A stretch of 64,000 nucleotides of DNA from the NCBI GenBank assembly GCA_947503895.1, contig CANNFT010000005.1:1-64000 (forward strand). Direction: 5' to 3'. The stretch's first letter is position 1; each line of letters opens with the position of its first letter. The stretch is from an uncultured Saccharospirillaceae bacterium. GTDB taxonomy: Bacteria > Pseudomonadota > Gammaproteobacteria > Pseudomonadales > Oceanobacteraceae. The translations under genes and the position numbers were made by a program. Positions 36,059-45,885 of the stretch are shown here, one piece after another. Under the pieces are notes generated by a model. That model was not told the origin of the DNA, searched no databases, and was given only the letters and a program-made list of their open reading frames with translations.

Positions 36059-37009
36059 ATGCATTTTGGATTTAAGAAGAAAGATAAGCAGCCTGTCGGA
36101 TGGGTGGGACTGTCGTGCTTTGCTGAAGGTGTCTCTTTGTGTCACTGCTATGAACGCGACGGTGAAAAACGCATTGACCATTACGAATATGCACGTGTGC
36201 CTAAAAATCAACAAGTGGAGTTTGTTAAAGATTGGTTGGAAGATCGCAAGCTCCAAAAAGCAATCTGTCATTACGTGTTGAATAAACGGGATTATGAATT
36301 ACTACTGGTCGAGTCACCCACAGTTGAACCTTCCGAAATCGCAGAAGCGGTACGCTGGCGCTTAAAAGATCTGATTAAAATTCCATTAGATGATGCAGCG
36401 GTTGATGTTTTTGAACTACCCGAAGATGCTTATCGTGGAAGAGTCAAAATGATCTATGCGGCGGTGGCCTCCAAAACGCTCATTCGAGACCGTATTCGAT
36501 TCATTTTAGATTGTGGATTAAAACCCTCGGTGATTGATATACCCGAAATGGTGCTTAGAAATATCTCATTGTACTTACCCGAAATCAACACAGGCAGTGT
36601 TGCATTATTGAGTTTGAGAAGAAGTAGCGGTGATATGTTGATGTACAGCAATCAAGCTTTATATCTGACGCGACAAATTGAGTTTGGCGTCAAAGATATA
36701 GCACCAGACGAGAGTGCTTTTCAGTTGGATAAAGAGCAAATGATCGCGAGGCTCTCATTAGATATTCAACGTTCTCTTGATTATTACGAAAGTCAACTTG
36801 GCAAAGGCACGGCGAGTAAGATTTATTTTTTGCCACTGGCAGATGATAGCGTGAGCTTACGCGATGAAGTTCAGAAAATGGTTCAAGTCACCATTGAAAA
36901 CTACAATTTGATGGATCACTTGCCTATTGATACACCAAAAGCACTCGATAACTTAGAACAGACTTACTGTATTACTTCGATGGGTGCTGCATTGAGGGGC
37001 AATGCCTGA
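36059..37009 (+). CDS. mshI: MSHA biogenesis protein MshI (PilM-like)
   Basis: About 316 residues. The start is uncertain: ATG 36059 gives MHFGFKKKDKQPVGWVGL, the usual shape of MshI N-termini, while GTG 36023 or 36029 would add 10-12 residues; none has a strong ribosome-binding site. The fold is actin-like as in PilM: WRLKDLIKIPLDDAAVDVFE, AVASKTLIRDRIRFILDCGL and VIDIPEMVLRNISLYLP match MshI/PilM blocks. It is a cytoplasmic part of the inner-membrane alignment complex of the MSHA type IV pilus. First gene of a continuous 14-gene unit. Confidence 0.88.
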   Translation: MHFGFKKKDKQPVGWVGLSCFAEGVSLCHCYERDGEKRIDHYEYARVPKNQQVEFVKDWLEDRKLQKAICHYVLNKRDYELLLVESPTVEPSEIAEAVRWRLKDLIKIPLDDAAVDVFELPEDAYRGRVKMIYAAVASKTLIRDRIRFILDCGLKPSVIDIPEMVLRNISLYLPEINTGSVALLSLRRSSGDMLMYSNQALYLTRQIEFGVKDIAPDESAFQLDKEQMIARLSLDIQRSLDYYESQLGKGTASKIYFLPLADDSVSLRDEVQKMVQVTIENYNLMDHLPIDTPKALDNLEQTYCITSMGAALRGNA

Positions 37010-37644
37010 TGCAGCAAATAAATCTGTATTTAGAAGAATTTAAACACAAGAAACGCCCTTATTCTGCGCAAACAATCATGGTCGCCATGTTGGCCGGCTT
37101 CGCGTTATCTGCTATTGCATCCGCTGGTATTTGGATGACCAATTATAAAATGAAAAGCCAAATCGAAGGTCAACGAGAAAAAGTAGAAGCCGCTGAAAAC
37201 TACCTGAAAGAAGTGGCCAAAGACTATCCTGCGCCGATCATTGATAGTCGGCTGGAAAGAACCGTTGAGGCAATGTCAGAGCGAAAAGATCGAAACCAAC
37301 GTTTGCTCGGTTACCTTTCCAAACACAATCTTTCAATACATCGTCAATCTTTTTCCAGGATATTAGAAGCGTTATACGGTATTTCAGAAAAAGGACTGTG
37401 GCTAACATCCATTATTATTCGGGATGGTGGAACATCTATAACGTTACAAGGACTCATGCAAAAACCGGATTCACTGCCAAAATATTTAAAAAAGCTGGGT
37501 CAAGAAGCCGCCTTTCAAGGCATGCAATTCAGTGTATTCGATTTAAATAGACAGGCTGAAAACATTGCTTTTAAAGTCAGCTCAGAAAGAAAGGAGGAAG
37601 CGAATGATCTTCTCCATGAAGTCTTTAGCACGTCAAATCAATAG
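37009..37644 (+). CDS. PilN-like MSHA assembly protein (second MshI)
   Basis: 211 residues. Short cytoplasmic N-terminus QQINLYLEEFKHKK, the PilN-type INLY motif that binds PilM, one membrane segment (about 24-45), then a periplasmic coiled-coil and ferredoxin-like domain (LEALYGISEKGLWLTSIIIR, ITLQGLMQKPDSLPKYLKKL). It should bridge cytoplasmic MshI to MshJ. Often named MshI2 or PilN. The start ATG overlaps the stop of mshI (TGATG) with GAGGGG upstream. Confidence 0.85.
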   Translation: MQQINLYLEEFKHKKRPYSAQTIMVAMLAGFALSAIASAGIWMTNYKMKSQIEGQREKVEAAENYLKEVAKDYPAPIIDSRLERTVEAMSERKDRNQRLLGYLSKHNLSIHRQSFSRILEALYGISEKGLWLTSIIIRDGGTSITLQGLMQKPDSLPKYLKKLGQEAAFQGMQFSVFDLNRQAENIAFKVSSERKEEANDLLHEVFSTSNQ

Positions 37645-38251
37645 TCTAAAAGAGCGTGAAAGGAAGCTCATTTTAGTCACCGGTTTAGTGACAATGATAG
37701 GGCTATTTACACTAATGGTCTGGAAACCGCTATTGGACACGGGGAGCGGTCACTTTAAAGTACTTGCGGAATATCAATCTCGAATTGCCACTATAAACAC
37801 CCAAGCCGAAATGTTAAAAGCACAAGCAAACGAAGACCTAAATCAGCCGATTCGCGAAAAAATTACGGAATTGAAGCTGATACTCGAACGCCAAGAAAAT
37901 GACATCAGTTCGATTACATCCGCATTGGTTAACCCCGAATTAATGACCAATGTATTCGGGCGATTACTATCATCCAGTCAATTACAAGTAGAAAAAATGA
38001 ATAATTCGCCTGCGACGCCCGTAGAAATTTCAGCAAAAACAGAAGATGTCACCTTGTTATACCAGCATGACCTATTCTTAGGCATGACAGGTCGATATGA
38101 AGCCGTTATGAAATATGTCTCTGACATCGAACAGCAAGACTGGAAGTTGTATTGGGATGAATTGGAATTTGTTACGCGGAATTATCCAACAGGGTCCCTA
38201 ACGTTAAAAGTGCATACATTGAGTACAAGCGAATACGTGCTGGGTATTTAA
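37604..38251 (+). CDS. mshJ: MSHA biogenesis protein MshJ (PilO-like)
   Basis: 215 residues from the ATG at 37604, chosen because AAAGGAGGAAG lies just before it; it overlaps the previous gene by 41 bases in another frame. A cytoplasmic start, one membrane segment (about 25-43, LVTGLVTMIGLFTLMVW), a coiled coil and a periplasmic PilO-like domain (HDLFLGMTGRYEAVMKYVSDI). It is the PilN partner in the inner-membrane complex. Confidence 0.85.
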   Translation: MIFSMKSLARQINSLKERERKLILVTGLVTMIGLFTLMVWKPLLDTGSGHFKVLAEYQSRIATINTQAEMLKAQANEDLNQPIREKITELKLILERQENDISSITSALVNPELMTNVFGRLLSSSQLQVEKMNNSPATPVEISAKTEDVTLLYQHDLFLGMTGRYEAVMKYVSDIEQQDWKLYWDELEFVTRNYPTGSLTLKVHTLSTSEYVLGI

Positions 38252-38267
38252 TGCATTGAGGTGTTGC

Positions 38268-38588
38268 ATGGGAAAGATCGGAATCGTCATTGGGCTGTTT
38301 TCTGTTTCCGTATGGTCCTTTGCAGACCCGATGGCACCGCCGGGTTATAGCGCAAGCCCAATAGGAGACGCCAAGGTGGAGCCAACACCGCCTGTATATG
38401 TACTGAATCAAATCATGGTTGGAGAAAAGCGACAGACTGCTGTCATAAATGGCGAAGTCGTCGTAGAGGGGGAAACCCTATTATCTGCCCGCATCGTGAA
38501 AATACTAACGGATCGTGTCGAGATTAGTATTAATGGAAAGCGGGAAATATTAACAATAGCGCCAGAGTATCCAGATATACGGCACTAA
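38268..38588 (+). CDS. mshK: MSHA biogenesis protein MshK (PilP-like)
   Basis: 106 residues from the ATG at 38268 with TTGAGGTG just upstream. A signal peptide ends near WSFADPM; the mature part has DPMAPPGY and VLNQIMVGEKRQTAVINGEVVVEGE, the MshK/PilP pattern of a small periplasmic link between the inner-membrane complex and the secretin. E. coli-type PilP lipobox is absent. Confidence 0.82.
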   Translation: MGKIGIVIGLFSVSVWSFADPMAPPGYSASPIGDAKVEPTPPVYVLNQIMVGEKRQTAVINGEVVVEGETLLSARIVKILTDRVEISINGKREILTIAPEYPDIRH

Positions 38589-38608
38589 ATTTTAGGACAG
38601 GTAGTTGA

Positions 38609-40222
38609 ATGTGGCAAATTAGTCCATCGCGACTGGTTATTTTGATATTAACGATTGACCTCATGGCGTGCAGCAGCGAGCCAGAATATCGTATGGCACG
38701 AGAAACACTATCCGACATTAATGACCTACCTGCACCACTTGAAGCAACCCCTCCCCCCGCCGTACCACAAAATGCTATGAATGACCTGTTACCGAGCTTG
38801 AGTTTAAATGCGCTATCTGAACCCAGATTTGATGTCATTGCGCAAGGAAACGAAGCGCGCAGTTTCTTTATGGGGTTGGTGAAGGGAACGGGTATCAATA
38901 TGGTGATCCATCCAGATGTCAGCGGAAAAATAACACTGGATCTAAAAGATGTGACGTTAGAAGAAACCTTATTAGCCGTTCGCGATAACTTTGGGTATGA
39001 ATATATTAGAACCGATTACGGTTACCGAATTCTTGCTAAAACACTGCAAAACAAAGTCTTCAGAGTGAATTATTTAAATGTCACGCGCACGGGACGCTCG
39101 GGTATGTCGGTATCGAGTGGTCACATCACAAATAAAAACACATCAGATGATGATAATGCGAGTACCACCAGCAGTACCGCAAAAGCCAGTGAAATCGAAA
39201 CGCAGGCCAGTACGGATTTTTGGTTAAATTTAAAATCATCAGTGCAGTTAATCATAGGAAATGAAAAAGATCGCCGGGTAATTGTAGATCCCCAAGCGGG
39301 GTTAATCGTCGTTCGAGCCTTCCCCGAAGAGCTGGCCTCAGTGGAAGACTTTCTAACAAAAGCGGAATTGAGTCTGCAAAAACAAGTGGTAATTGAAGCC
39401 AAAATATTGGAAGTGTCATTGAGTGATAGCTATCAAGCCGGCATTCGATGGGACACCTTCAATTTAGGCCCTGGAGGAACGTTCGCGGCATCCGGGAAAG
39501 AAATCGCGGGACAATTAACCGCTACAGATCTTAAAAATGAAGATGGGTTAGCAGGCATTTTTTCATTGAACTTTAATTTCACGGATTTTAATGGTGTTAT
39601 TCAGTTACTTGAAACGCAAGGCGATGTTCAAGTGTTATCGAGCCCAAGAATATCCACCGTGAATAACCAAAAAGCAGTGATTAAGGTAGGAACAGACGAG
39701 TTCTTTGTCACAGAGGTCAGTACCAATACGACCAGTACGACCACCACTACAACCAGTACACCGGAATTGACCCTCACGCCTTTTTTCAGTGGTATCGCAT
39801 TGGATGTTACGCCGCAAATCGGCGAAAACGACGATGTTATTTTGCACGTACATCCATCCGTAACCGAAGTGGTTGAGCGAAATAAATTAATAGAAATTAG
39901 TGGCTCTAGTTTTGATTTACCTTTGGCGTTTAGCTCAATACGAGAGACCGATAGCATAATTAAAGCGAAAAACGGTCAAGTTGTGGTAATTGGTGGATTA
40001 TTACAAAACAAAAAAAGTGAACTAGAAGCCAGCGTTCCTTGGCTATCAAAAATACCAATTTTGGGTTTTCTATTTAAACAAAAGCAGAAAACGGTGACCA
40101 AAAGTGAGCTTGTTATTTTACTGCAACCCAAGGTCATTGATCCTAATGAGTGGTCGGAAGAAGTTTATCGCGTGAAGCAAACATTTCCTGCTTGGAAGCA
40201 GGAAGGAGCAAACCATGAATAG
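38609..40222 (+). CDS. mshL: MSHA pilus secretin MshL
   Basis: 537 residues, an outer-membrane secretin through which the pilus passes. The N-terminus ends in the lipobox LMAC, so it may be self-piloting by lipidation. An STN-type N domain at about 90-150 (FFMGLVKGTGINMVIHPDVS), an N1/N0-like region with an Asn/Ser/Thr-rich insert near 170-195, and the secretin core about 300-530 with QGDVQVLSSPRISTVNNQKAV, a Thr-rich loop (residues about 370-385) and the VPWLSKIPILGFLFK lip motif. AGGACAGG precedes the ATG. Confidence 0.94.
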   Translation: MWQISPSRLVILILTIDLMACSSEPEYRMARETLSDINDLPAPLEATPPPAVPQNAMNDLLPSLSLNALSEPRFDVIAQGNEARSFFMGLVKGTGINMVIHPDVSGKITLDLKDVTLEETLLAVRDNFGYEYIRTDYGYRILAKTLQNKVFRVNYLNVTRTGRSGMSVSSGHITNKNTSDDDNASTTSSTAKASEIETQASTDFWLNLKSSVQLIIGNEKDRRVIVDPQAGLIVVRAFPEELASVEDFLTKAELSLQKQVVIEAKILEVSLSDSYQAGIRWDTFNLGPGGTFAASGKEIAGQLTATDLKNEDGLAGIFSLNFNFTDFNGVIQLLETQGDVQVLSSPRISTVNNQKAVIKVGTDEFFVTEVSTNTTSTTTTTTSTPELTLTPFFSGIALDVTPQIGENDDVILHVHPSVTEVVERNKLIEISGSSFDLPLAFSSIRETDSIIKAKNGQVVVIGGLLQNKKSELEASVPWLSKIPILGFLFKQKQKTVTKSELVILLQPKVIDPNEWSEEVYRVKQTFPAWKQEGANHE

Positions 40223-41087
40223 TGTCCATCCAATGGGACGCATAGTAGACGAATTTAAAGGCTTCTATGGTGTGCATGATATGCCATTTTCGTTGGTGCC
40301 CAATACGGACTATTTTGTAGCGCTACCGGCTCATGATTCTTGCTATAGCATGCTAATGTTCGCGGTGGAGTCCGGCGAAGGGTTTATTAAAATCACAGGG
40401 GAAGTAGGCACGGGGAAAACTTTGCTTTGCAGACGCTTGCTAAATGGCATAGATGAAAAACAATTTTATACCGCTTACCTGCCTAATCCTAGATTAACCC
40501 CCATGGAACTTAAACGGGCGGTGGCGAAGGAGTTAGGGATAGCAGGGTTAGACAAGACCCCTGAGCAGCACTATTTAGATGTGATTAATGATCGGCTTAT
40601 CAATCTCGCAATGAAAAATAAGCAAGTATTGTTAGTGATTGATGAAGCTCAGGCATTGCCACTGGATACATTGGAAGAGTTGAGGTTACTGACAAATTTA
40701 GAAACAGAACACAGCAAACTGATTCAAATCGTCATGTTTGGGCAGCCGGAATTAGATGATGTTCTCCAGCGACATGAATTTCGACAATTAAGACAAAGAA
40801 TCAGTTATTCAGGCACGCTCCCGAAACTAGGACGCAGCGAATTAATACAATATCTACAGCATCGAATGAGCATCGCGGGTTATAACGGCGAAGCCATATT
40901 CGATTCTGCTTCAATTAAACTTATGTTAAAAGCCACCCAAGGTATTCCCCGTTTGATCAATATTGTTTGTTCGAAATCGTTATTAATTGCTTTTGGATTA
41001 GGCTGTCGAAAAGTTAAGAAGTCCATGGTAAAGCAAGCCTTAAAAGAAACAGAAGGCATTGATTATGAACCCGGTTGGATCATGTGA
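40215..41087 (+). CDS. mshM: MSHA ATPase MshM (ExeA-like)
   Basis: 290 residues. AAA ATPase of the ExeA/GspA type: the N-terminal FYGVHDMPFSLVPNTDYFV, Walker A GEVGTGKTLLCRRLL, Walker B LLVIDEAQALP, sensor and arginine-finger region FRQLRQRISY. Such ATPases help secretin or pilus assembly, possibly by peptidoglycan remodelling through an MshN/GspB-like partner. It overlaps mshL by eight bases; GGAAGGAGC is the ribosome-binding site. Confidence 0.93.
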   Translation: MNSVHPMGRIVDEFKGFYGVHDMPFSLVPNTDYFVALPAHDSCYSMLMFAVESGEGFIKITGEVGTGKTLLCRRLLNGIDEKQFYTAYLPNPRLTPMELKRAVAKELGIAGLDKTPEQHYLDVINDRLINLAMKNKQVLLVIDEAQALPLDTLEELRLLTNLETEHSKLIQIVMFGQPELDDVLQRHEFRQLRQRISYSGTLPKLGRSELIQYLQHRMSIAGYNGEAIFDSASIKLMLKATQGIPRLINIVCSKSLLIAFGLGCRKVKKSMVKQALKETEGIDYEPGWIM

Positions 41088-41131
41088 TGCAGCCCGTATC
41101 TATCACTCACACGTCATGCAAAAGGTGACAC

Positions 41132-42202
41132 TTGAGCATAGTTAATGATCTCCTTAGAAACCTTGATCGCCGTAAAATCATGCCGAGTCTGCCCTCTGCT
41201 GGTGACCGATCCTTTTTTGCATCTAGCTTTATCGCGCGATCACAAAAACGAAAAGCGGGGTTTCTTTTTATCTTACTTAGAACCGCCAGTTTGGTGGTGA
41301 TAGCGGCAATGATAATTGGGCTATACCTATTTTTTAACGTTTATGATGCTGCGTTTGATAAAAATCCTTCTGAAGACATGATCGTCACACCACAAAACAA
41401 TGCGCGCTGGGAGATGGATTTATCACCAATATCGGATCGAATGACGGAGTCCCATATTCAGTCATTCATTTCGACCACGGTCGAATTAATCGAAAAGCCG
41501 TCGGTTAGTCGACCTAATCCCCATAATCGACTTATCGTCCATGATCATCCTAGTAAAGCCACGGGTGGTGATTTTAGCTTGGACAACGTCTTAAACCCAA
41601 GCGACATTCCGAATCATGCTGATCGTAAACAGGGCTTGGCGAAATCATCACAACCGAGCACCAAGCTGACAGAAGAAAGAGGTCAGCAAAGGACCGTCAA
41701 ACCTGCGGTGCAGAGTGGCAACAAAGACATCACCGTTAGACCCGTTATAGAAAGGAGTAAACAGACCATTGCCCATGAAAAGGCGAATGATGCGTTTAAA
41801 AATGGCCATGAATTAAAAATAGAAGCAGCACTTTCAAATGCGAATCCCAATGTTCAAAAACATTTTAAAGCCCATGCACTCTTGGAATCGTCTCCCGAAG
41901 ATGTGGTGCCATATTTGAAATCTGAATTTAAGCAATTTGAGAAAAGCCCTCATTTACTCGCGTTGGCTGCTCAATCGGAGCAGCGTTTAAGTAACCATAA
42001 AAAGGCAATTCAGTATTATGCATTGCTCCATCAGTTAGACTCAAACGACCCACGTTGGATGATGGGGTTAGCCATTAGCTTTGACGCGCAAGGTTATTCT
42101 GCTTCGGCACTAAAATGGTATCAGCAAGCGCTAAACAGTGGGCAATTGTCCTTGGCGTTGCAACAGTATGCACAACTGCGATTGTCGCAGTTCGAGAATT
42201 GA
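41132..42202 (+). CDS. mshN: MSHA biogenesis protein MshN
   Basis: 356 residues from a TTG at 41132 with AAAGGTGAC upstream; SIVNDLLRNLDRRK is the typical MshN start, so the rare codon is accepted. One membrane segment (about 47-69) follows a basic cytoplasmic tail. A long disordered charged linker runs to about 215. The C-terminal third has TPR-like helices (HFKAHALLESSPEDVVPYL, HKKAIQYYALLHQLD, YSASALKWYQQAL). Role in pilus assembly with MshM is inferred from the conserved pairing. Confidence 0.88.
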   Translation: MSIVNDLLRNLDRRKIMPSLPSAGDRSFFASSFIARSQKRKAGFLFILLRTASLVVIAAMIIGLYLFFNVYDAAFDKNPSEDMIVTPQNNARWEMDLSPISDRMTESHIQSFISTTVELIEKPSVSRPNPHNRLIVHDHPSKATGGDFSLDNVLNPSDIPNHADRKQGLAKSSQPSTKLTEERGQQRTVKPAVQSGNKDITVRPVIERSKQTIAHEKANDAFKNGHELKIEAALSNANPNVQKHFKAHALLESSPEDVVPYLKSEFKQFEKSPHLLALAAQSEQRLSNHKKAIQYYALLHQLDSNDPRWMMGLAISFDAQGYSASALKWYQQALNSGQLSLALQQYAQLRLSQFEN

Positions 42203-42208
42203 ATCGTT

Positions 42209-43936
42209 ATGACGACCCAGCATCAAAAAGTACGAGTCGGAGACCTATTAGTCGAAAAAGGCATTATTACAGCTGAACAGCTGTTGATGTGTTTGGATGA
42301 GCAAAAGCGTTCGGGGAAAAAGTTTGGACGCGCTGTTATCGATTTAGGCTTTATTGAAGAAGAAAAATTACTGACTGAGTTATCTGGGCATTTCGCTATC
42401 CCCTTTATTGATATTGCCCGTGTTCAATTAGAATCGGATATGACCCGTCGTTTGCCTGAAAGCGTCGCGAGGCGGTTTCGTGCCCTGATTCTATGGGAAG
42501 AACCTTCTGGGTATTTGGTTGGCTTTACGGACCCGTTAGACATATTGGCGGTGGATGAAGTCCGTCGAGCACTGGGTAAAAATATTATCCCTGCGTTTGT
42601 TAAAGAGCAGGATGTACTCAATGCCATTGATCGCATCTATCGGCGAACAGAGCAAATTGCATCGATTGCAGGTGAATTGGATGATGAACTATCAGAATCT
42701 GATTTGGATTTGGAGTCTTTACTCGAGCAATCTGATGCGATTGAAGCCCCCGTCGTTCGCCTACTGCAAAATATATTTGAAGATGCCGTTCAGGTCGCGG
42801 CTTCTGATATTCATATTGAACCCGACGAAAGTGTATTGCGCGTTCGTTTACGCATTGATGGCGAATTACAAGAACAGGTCATGAAAGAAAAGCGCGTGGT
42901 CAGCGCACTGGTCAGTCGACTCAAAATTATGTCTGGGCTGGATATTGCTGAAAAAAGGTTACCGCAAGATGGTCGGTTTAATGTTCGGATTTTACACCGG
43001 AGTATTGATGTACGCCTTTCAACCCTGCCCACGCAATATGGCGAAGCGGTGGTGATGCGTTTATTGGATCAAACACAAGGGTTATTAAGTTTAAATTCAT
43101 TAGGGATGACCAGTGCTGTACGACAAAGATTTGATACATTAATCCACCGACCGCATGGCATGGTACTCGTAACTGGCCCAACCGGTAGTGGTAAAACCAC
43201 GACCTTATATGCGGCGCTAAATACGTTAAATGCAGCGAATAAAAAAATCATTACTGCGGAGGACCCCGTAGAGTATCGGTTACCCAGAATCAATCAAGTG
43301 CAGATCAATTCTAAAATAGGACTTAATTTTGGGCGAATATTACGAACCGCTCTTCGACAAGACCCCGATATTATCTTGATTGGTGAAATGCGCGACCAAG
43401 AAACTGCAGAGATCGGTTTAAGAGCTGCCATGACAGGGCATTTAGTGCTATCAACTTTGCATACCAACGATGCAATATCGACCGCCGTCCGACTGATTGA
43501 TATGGGTGCCGATGCTTTTTTAGTGGCTTCGAGTATTCGTGCTGTCATTGGGCAACGTTTGGTCAGAAAGCTATGCGAAAACTGCAAAGTTAATAAAGTC
43601 TTAAATTCGCAAGAACGTATATGGCTCAAGGGTATTGATCCAGAAGCGATACACCATCAATATTTTTATGGTGAGGGCTGTCACCAGTGTACCAACACCG
43701 GGTATATCGGGCGAACTGGGGTTTACGAATTATTAGAATTTGATGACAAAATGCTGGATGCGCTACGTTTACAGAATATCTCAGAATTCATGTCACTCGC
43801 CAAAAGCAGCAAACACTTTTTTCCACTATCAGCGTGCGCCTTGGACTTTGCTCAAGCGGGTAAAACCTCCATCGAAGAAGTATTTAAAATTACGGCCAGT
43901 CTGGATGAAACGGTCCAAATAGGGGGGCGAGAATAA
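42209..43936 (+). CDS. mshE: MSHA extension ATPase MshE (PilB-like)
   Basis: 575 residues. The N-terminal MshEN domain has two copies of the c-di-GMP binding motif (KVRVGDLLVEKGIITAEQLL and GRAVIDLGFIEEEKLL), so pilus extension is probably controlled by c-di-GMP, as shown for Vibrio MshE. The ATPase core has Walker A GPTGSGKTTTLYAAL, Asp/His boxes (EDPVEYRLPRINQVQI, STLHTNDA) and Walker B DIILIGEMRD. A zinc-binding tetracysteine (CENC near 460 and CHQC near 495) is kept. This hexameric cytoplasmic motor drives pilin polymerisation. Confidence 0.96.
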   Translation: MTTQHQKVRVGDLLVEKGIITAEQLLMCLDEQKRSGKKFGRAVIDLGFIEEEKLLTELSGHFAIPFIDIARVQLESDMTRRLPESVARRFRALILWEEPSGYLVGFTDPLDILAVDEVRRALGKNIIPAFVKEQDVLNAIDRIYRRTEQIASIAGELDDELSESDLDLESLLEQSDAIEAPVVRLLQNIFEDAVQVAASDIHIEPDESVLRVRLRIDGELQEQVMKEKRVVSALVSRLKIMSGLDIAEKRLPQDGRFNVRILHRSIDVRLSTLPTQYGEAVVMRLLDQTQGLLSLNSLGMTSAVRQRFDTLIHRPHGMVLVTGPTGSGKTTTLYAALNTLNAANKKIITAEDPVEYRLPRINQVQINSKIGLNFGRILRTALRQDPDIILIGEMRDQETAEIGLRAAMTGHLVLSTLHTNDAISTAVRLIDMGADAFLVASSIRAVIGQRLVRKLCENCKVNKVLNSQERIWLKGIDPEAIHHQYFYGEGCHQCTNTGYIGRTGVYELLEFDDKMLDALRLQNISEFMSLAKSSKHFFPLSACALDFAQAGKTSIEEVFKITASLDETVQIGGRE

Positions 43937-45162
43937 TGCCTCTCTTCGCATATCGTGCTCGGGATCGCTATGGGAATTTAGCTACCGGTAAGATGGATGT
44001 ACCTGCGCAGGATCAAGTCGCCACTCGTTTGATCAATGATCAGCTCACACCGATTCATATTGAAGCCATTGAAGAAGAATCGATCTCTATTTTCCATAAA
44101 GATTTAAGCGGGTTCTTACCAAAGCCCAAGGTTAATCTCGAAGACTTAGTGTTGTTCTGTCGCCAAATGCACGCACTGACACGCGCAGGTATTCCCATTA
44201 TGAGAGCGGTATTTGGATTAGCGGAAACCACACGTAATCCAACGCTCGTCGAAATATTAAAAGAAGTCGGTCATGTATTAAGTCGTGGAAATACACTCAC
44301 AATGGCACTGGGCAATTATCCGGATACGTTTCCTTCTTTATTTGTCAGCATGATTAATGTCGGCGAAAGCACCGGTAAACTAGACGAAGCTTTTTTCCAG
44401 CTGATTAATCATTTGGAAATGGAACGTGAAACCAAAAAAAAGGTCAGCGCGGCACTTCGGTATCCAATGTTTGTCATCACCGCAATATTGATTGCTATCA
44501 TCGTGGTGAATATCGCTGTGATCCCGAGTTTTGCGTCTGTATTTGCAAGATTTGGTGCGGACTTACCGCTGGCCACCCAAGTATTGCTTGCCACTTCAAA
44601 TTTAATCGTCACCTATGGCTGGGTGATGGCATTGGCGACCGTTGCATTATTTATTATGTTTATTCGCTATATTAAAACCCCCGAAGGTGCGTATCGCTGG
44701 GATAGCCTAAAGCTAAAATTACCTTTAATTGGTGATTTGATTAATCGAATTGCACTTTCAAGGTTTACACGTACGTTTTCCATGTTGTTCAGCGCCGGTG
44801 TGCCGATTCTGCAAGCGCTTGAAATCAGTGCCAATGCCATTGGTAATTTATATATTGAAAAAGCCGTTAAAGAAATGCGCAGTGGCATTGAGCGAGGCGA
44901 CACACTCGCTCGCACGGCGACCAGCAGTAAAATGTTTACGCCACTGATTCTACAGATGATTGCCGTGGGTGAAGAGTCGGGTGCACTTGATCGGTTATTA
45001 AATGATGTGTCAGATTTTTATGATGAAGAAACGGATTATGACGTCAAAAATATAGCATCTGCGGTGGAGCCCATTCTGTTGGTCTTTATGGGTTGTATGA
45101 TATTGGTGTTGGCATTAGGTATATTCCTACCGTTATGGGATTTAGGGTCTACGGCACGTTAA
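43936..45162 (+). CDS. mshG: MSHA platform protein MshG (PilC-like)
   Basis: 408 residues. Two GspF/PilC domains, each with membrane helices near residues 175-200, 225-245 and 378-403. Motifs DLVLFCRQMHALTRAGIPI and LSRFTRTFSMLFSAGVPIL mark the two repeats, with GESTGKLDEAF and GEESGALDRLL. It is the inner-membrane platform that MshE turns to add pilins. ATG overlaps the mshE stop (TAATG). Confidence 0.95.
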   Translation: MPLFAYRARDRYGNLATGKMDVPAQDQVATRLINDQLTPIHIEAIEEESISIFHKDLSGFLPKPKVNLEDLVLFCRQMHALTRAGIPIMRAVFGLAETTRNPTLVEILKEVGHVLSRGNTLTMALGNYPDTFPSLFVSMINVGESTGKLDEAFFQLINHLEMERETKKKVSAALRYPMFVITAILIAIIVVNIAVIPSFASVFARFGADLPLATQVLLATSNLIVTYGWVMALATVALFIMFIRYIKTPEGAYRWDSLKLKLPLIGDLINRIALSRFTRTFSMLFSAGVPILQALEISANAIGNLYIEKAVKEMRSGIERGDTLARTATSSKMFTPLILQMIAVGEESGALDRLLNDVSDFYDEETDYDVKNIASAVEPILLVFMGCMILVLALGIFLPLWDLGSTAR

Positions 45163-45313
45163 AGGCTATAGCTTATATTATTACGATTACAGCAAAATAG
45201 ATTCTGCGGATTGAATGTTCTCGCCAGCAGGTTGTTAGGAAGGTGCTAGACTTTTTAGTAAGTATTGGAGCCTTGATAGGGATCGCCCATCGAACTCATA
45301 GCAGGAGAGCAGT
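45163..45313 (+). promoter_or_regulatory. 151-bp gap before the pilin gene, possible internal promoter
   Basis: The only sizeable gap inside the MSHA operon lies just before the main pilin gene, where an extra strong promoter is expected because pilin is needed in excess. TTGTTA at 45232 and TTTAGTA near 45254 are a possible but weak pair. AGGAGAG before the ATG is a strong ribosome-binding site. mshF, found here in Vibrio, is missing. Confidence 0.35.
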
Positions 45314-45835
45314 ATGTACTTATTCGTCCCTGAGCCACCGCGTCCTAGTGCGCAACGTCAGCAACATGGCTTTACCCTGATTGAATTGATCATGGTAATT
45401 GTGATTCTCGGTATTCTTTCCGCTTTTGCTTTACCTCGGTTTGCAGATTTAACCGGAGATGCAGAACGGGCCAATATCGATGGCGCGCGTAGCTCTGTTC
45501 GATCTGCAGCTGCCATTGCCCATGCTGCTTGGCTAGCGAATGGAAATAACGCAGGTACAGTGAATCTTGAAGGCGCCACCATCACCATGGTGTTTGGCTA
45601 CCCTGATGCGGCTACGATTGATGATGCAGCCAGTATCGATACCAACGATTTTTATTTCTTTGTGTCCGGCACCACCACGCTTTTTAGTATTGCAGACCCT
45701 GGCGCAAATGACCCTTGTTTCACGTATACAGAATCGGCCAGCGCCAATGCCGTACCCACAATTTCTGCAGTGGGTCAGTTGCAAGAGGGAGCAGCAAATT
45801 CCGGTTTTGAAGATGGTGATGAAACCTGTACTTAA
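45314..45835 (+). CDS. mshA: MSHA major pilin-like protein (MshA/MshB type)
   Basis: 173 residues. A long 19-residue leader ends at G19, followed by the class IV pilin motif F20-TLIELIMVIVILGILSAFALP with Glu at mature position 5. The globular part has a C-terminal Cys pair (C in DPCFTY and near the end in DETCT) that may form the pilin disulfide loop. It is the only MshA/B-like pilin in the cluster, so by position it is probably the major subunit; MshB-like minor pilin status cannot be ruled out. Prepilin peptidase is not in view. Confidence 0.85.
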   Translation: MYLFVPEPPRPSAQRQQHGFTLIELIMVIVILGILSAFALPRFADLTGDAERANIDGARSSVRSAAAIAHAAWLANGNNAGTVNLEGATITMVFGYPDAATIDDAASIDTNDFYFFVSGTTTLFSIADPGANDPCFTYTESASANAVPTISAVGQLQEGAANSGFEDGDETCT

Positions 45836-45885
45836 TTGAAAGTGCTTAATGTGGCACATGAGCGATTGGTGAGGGTTTATAACCC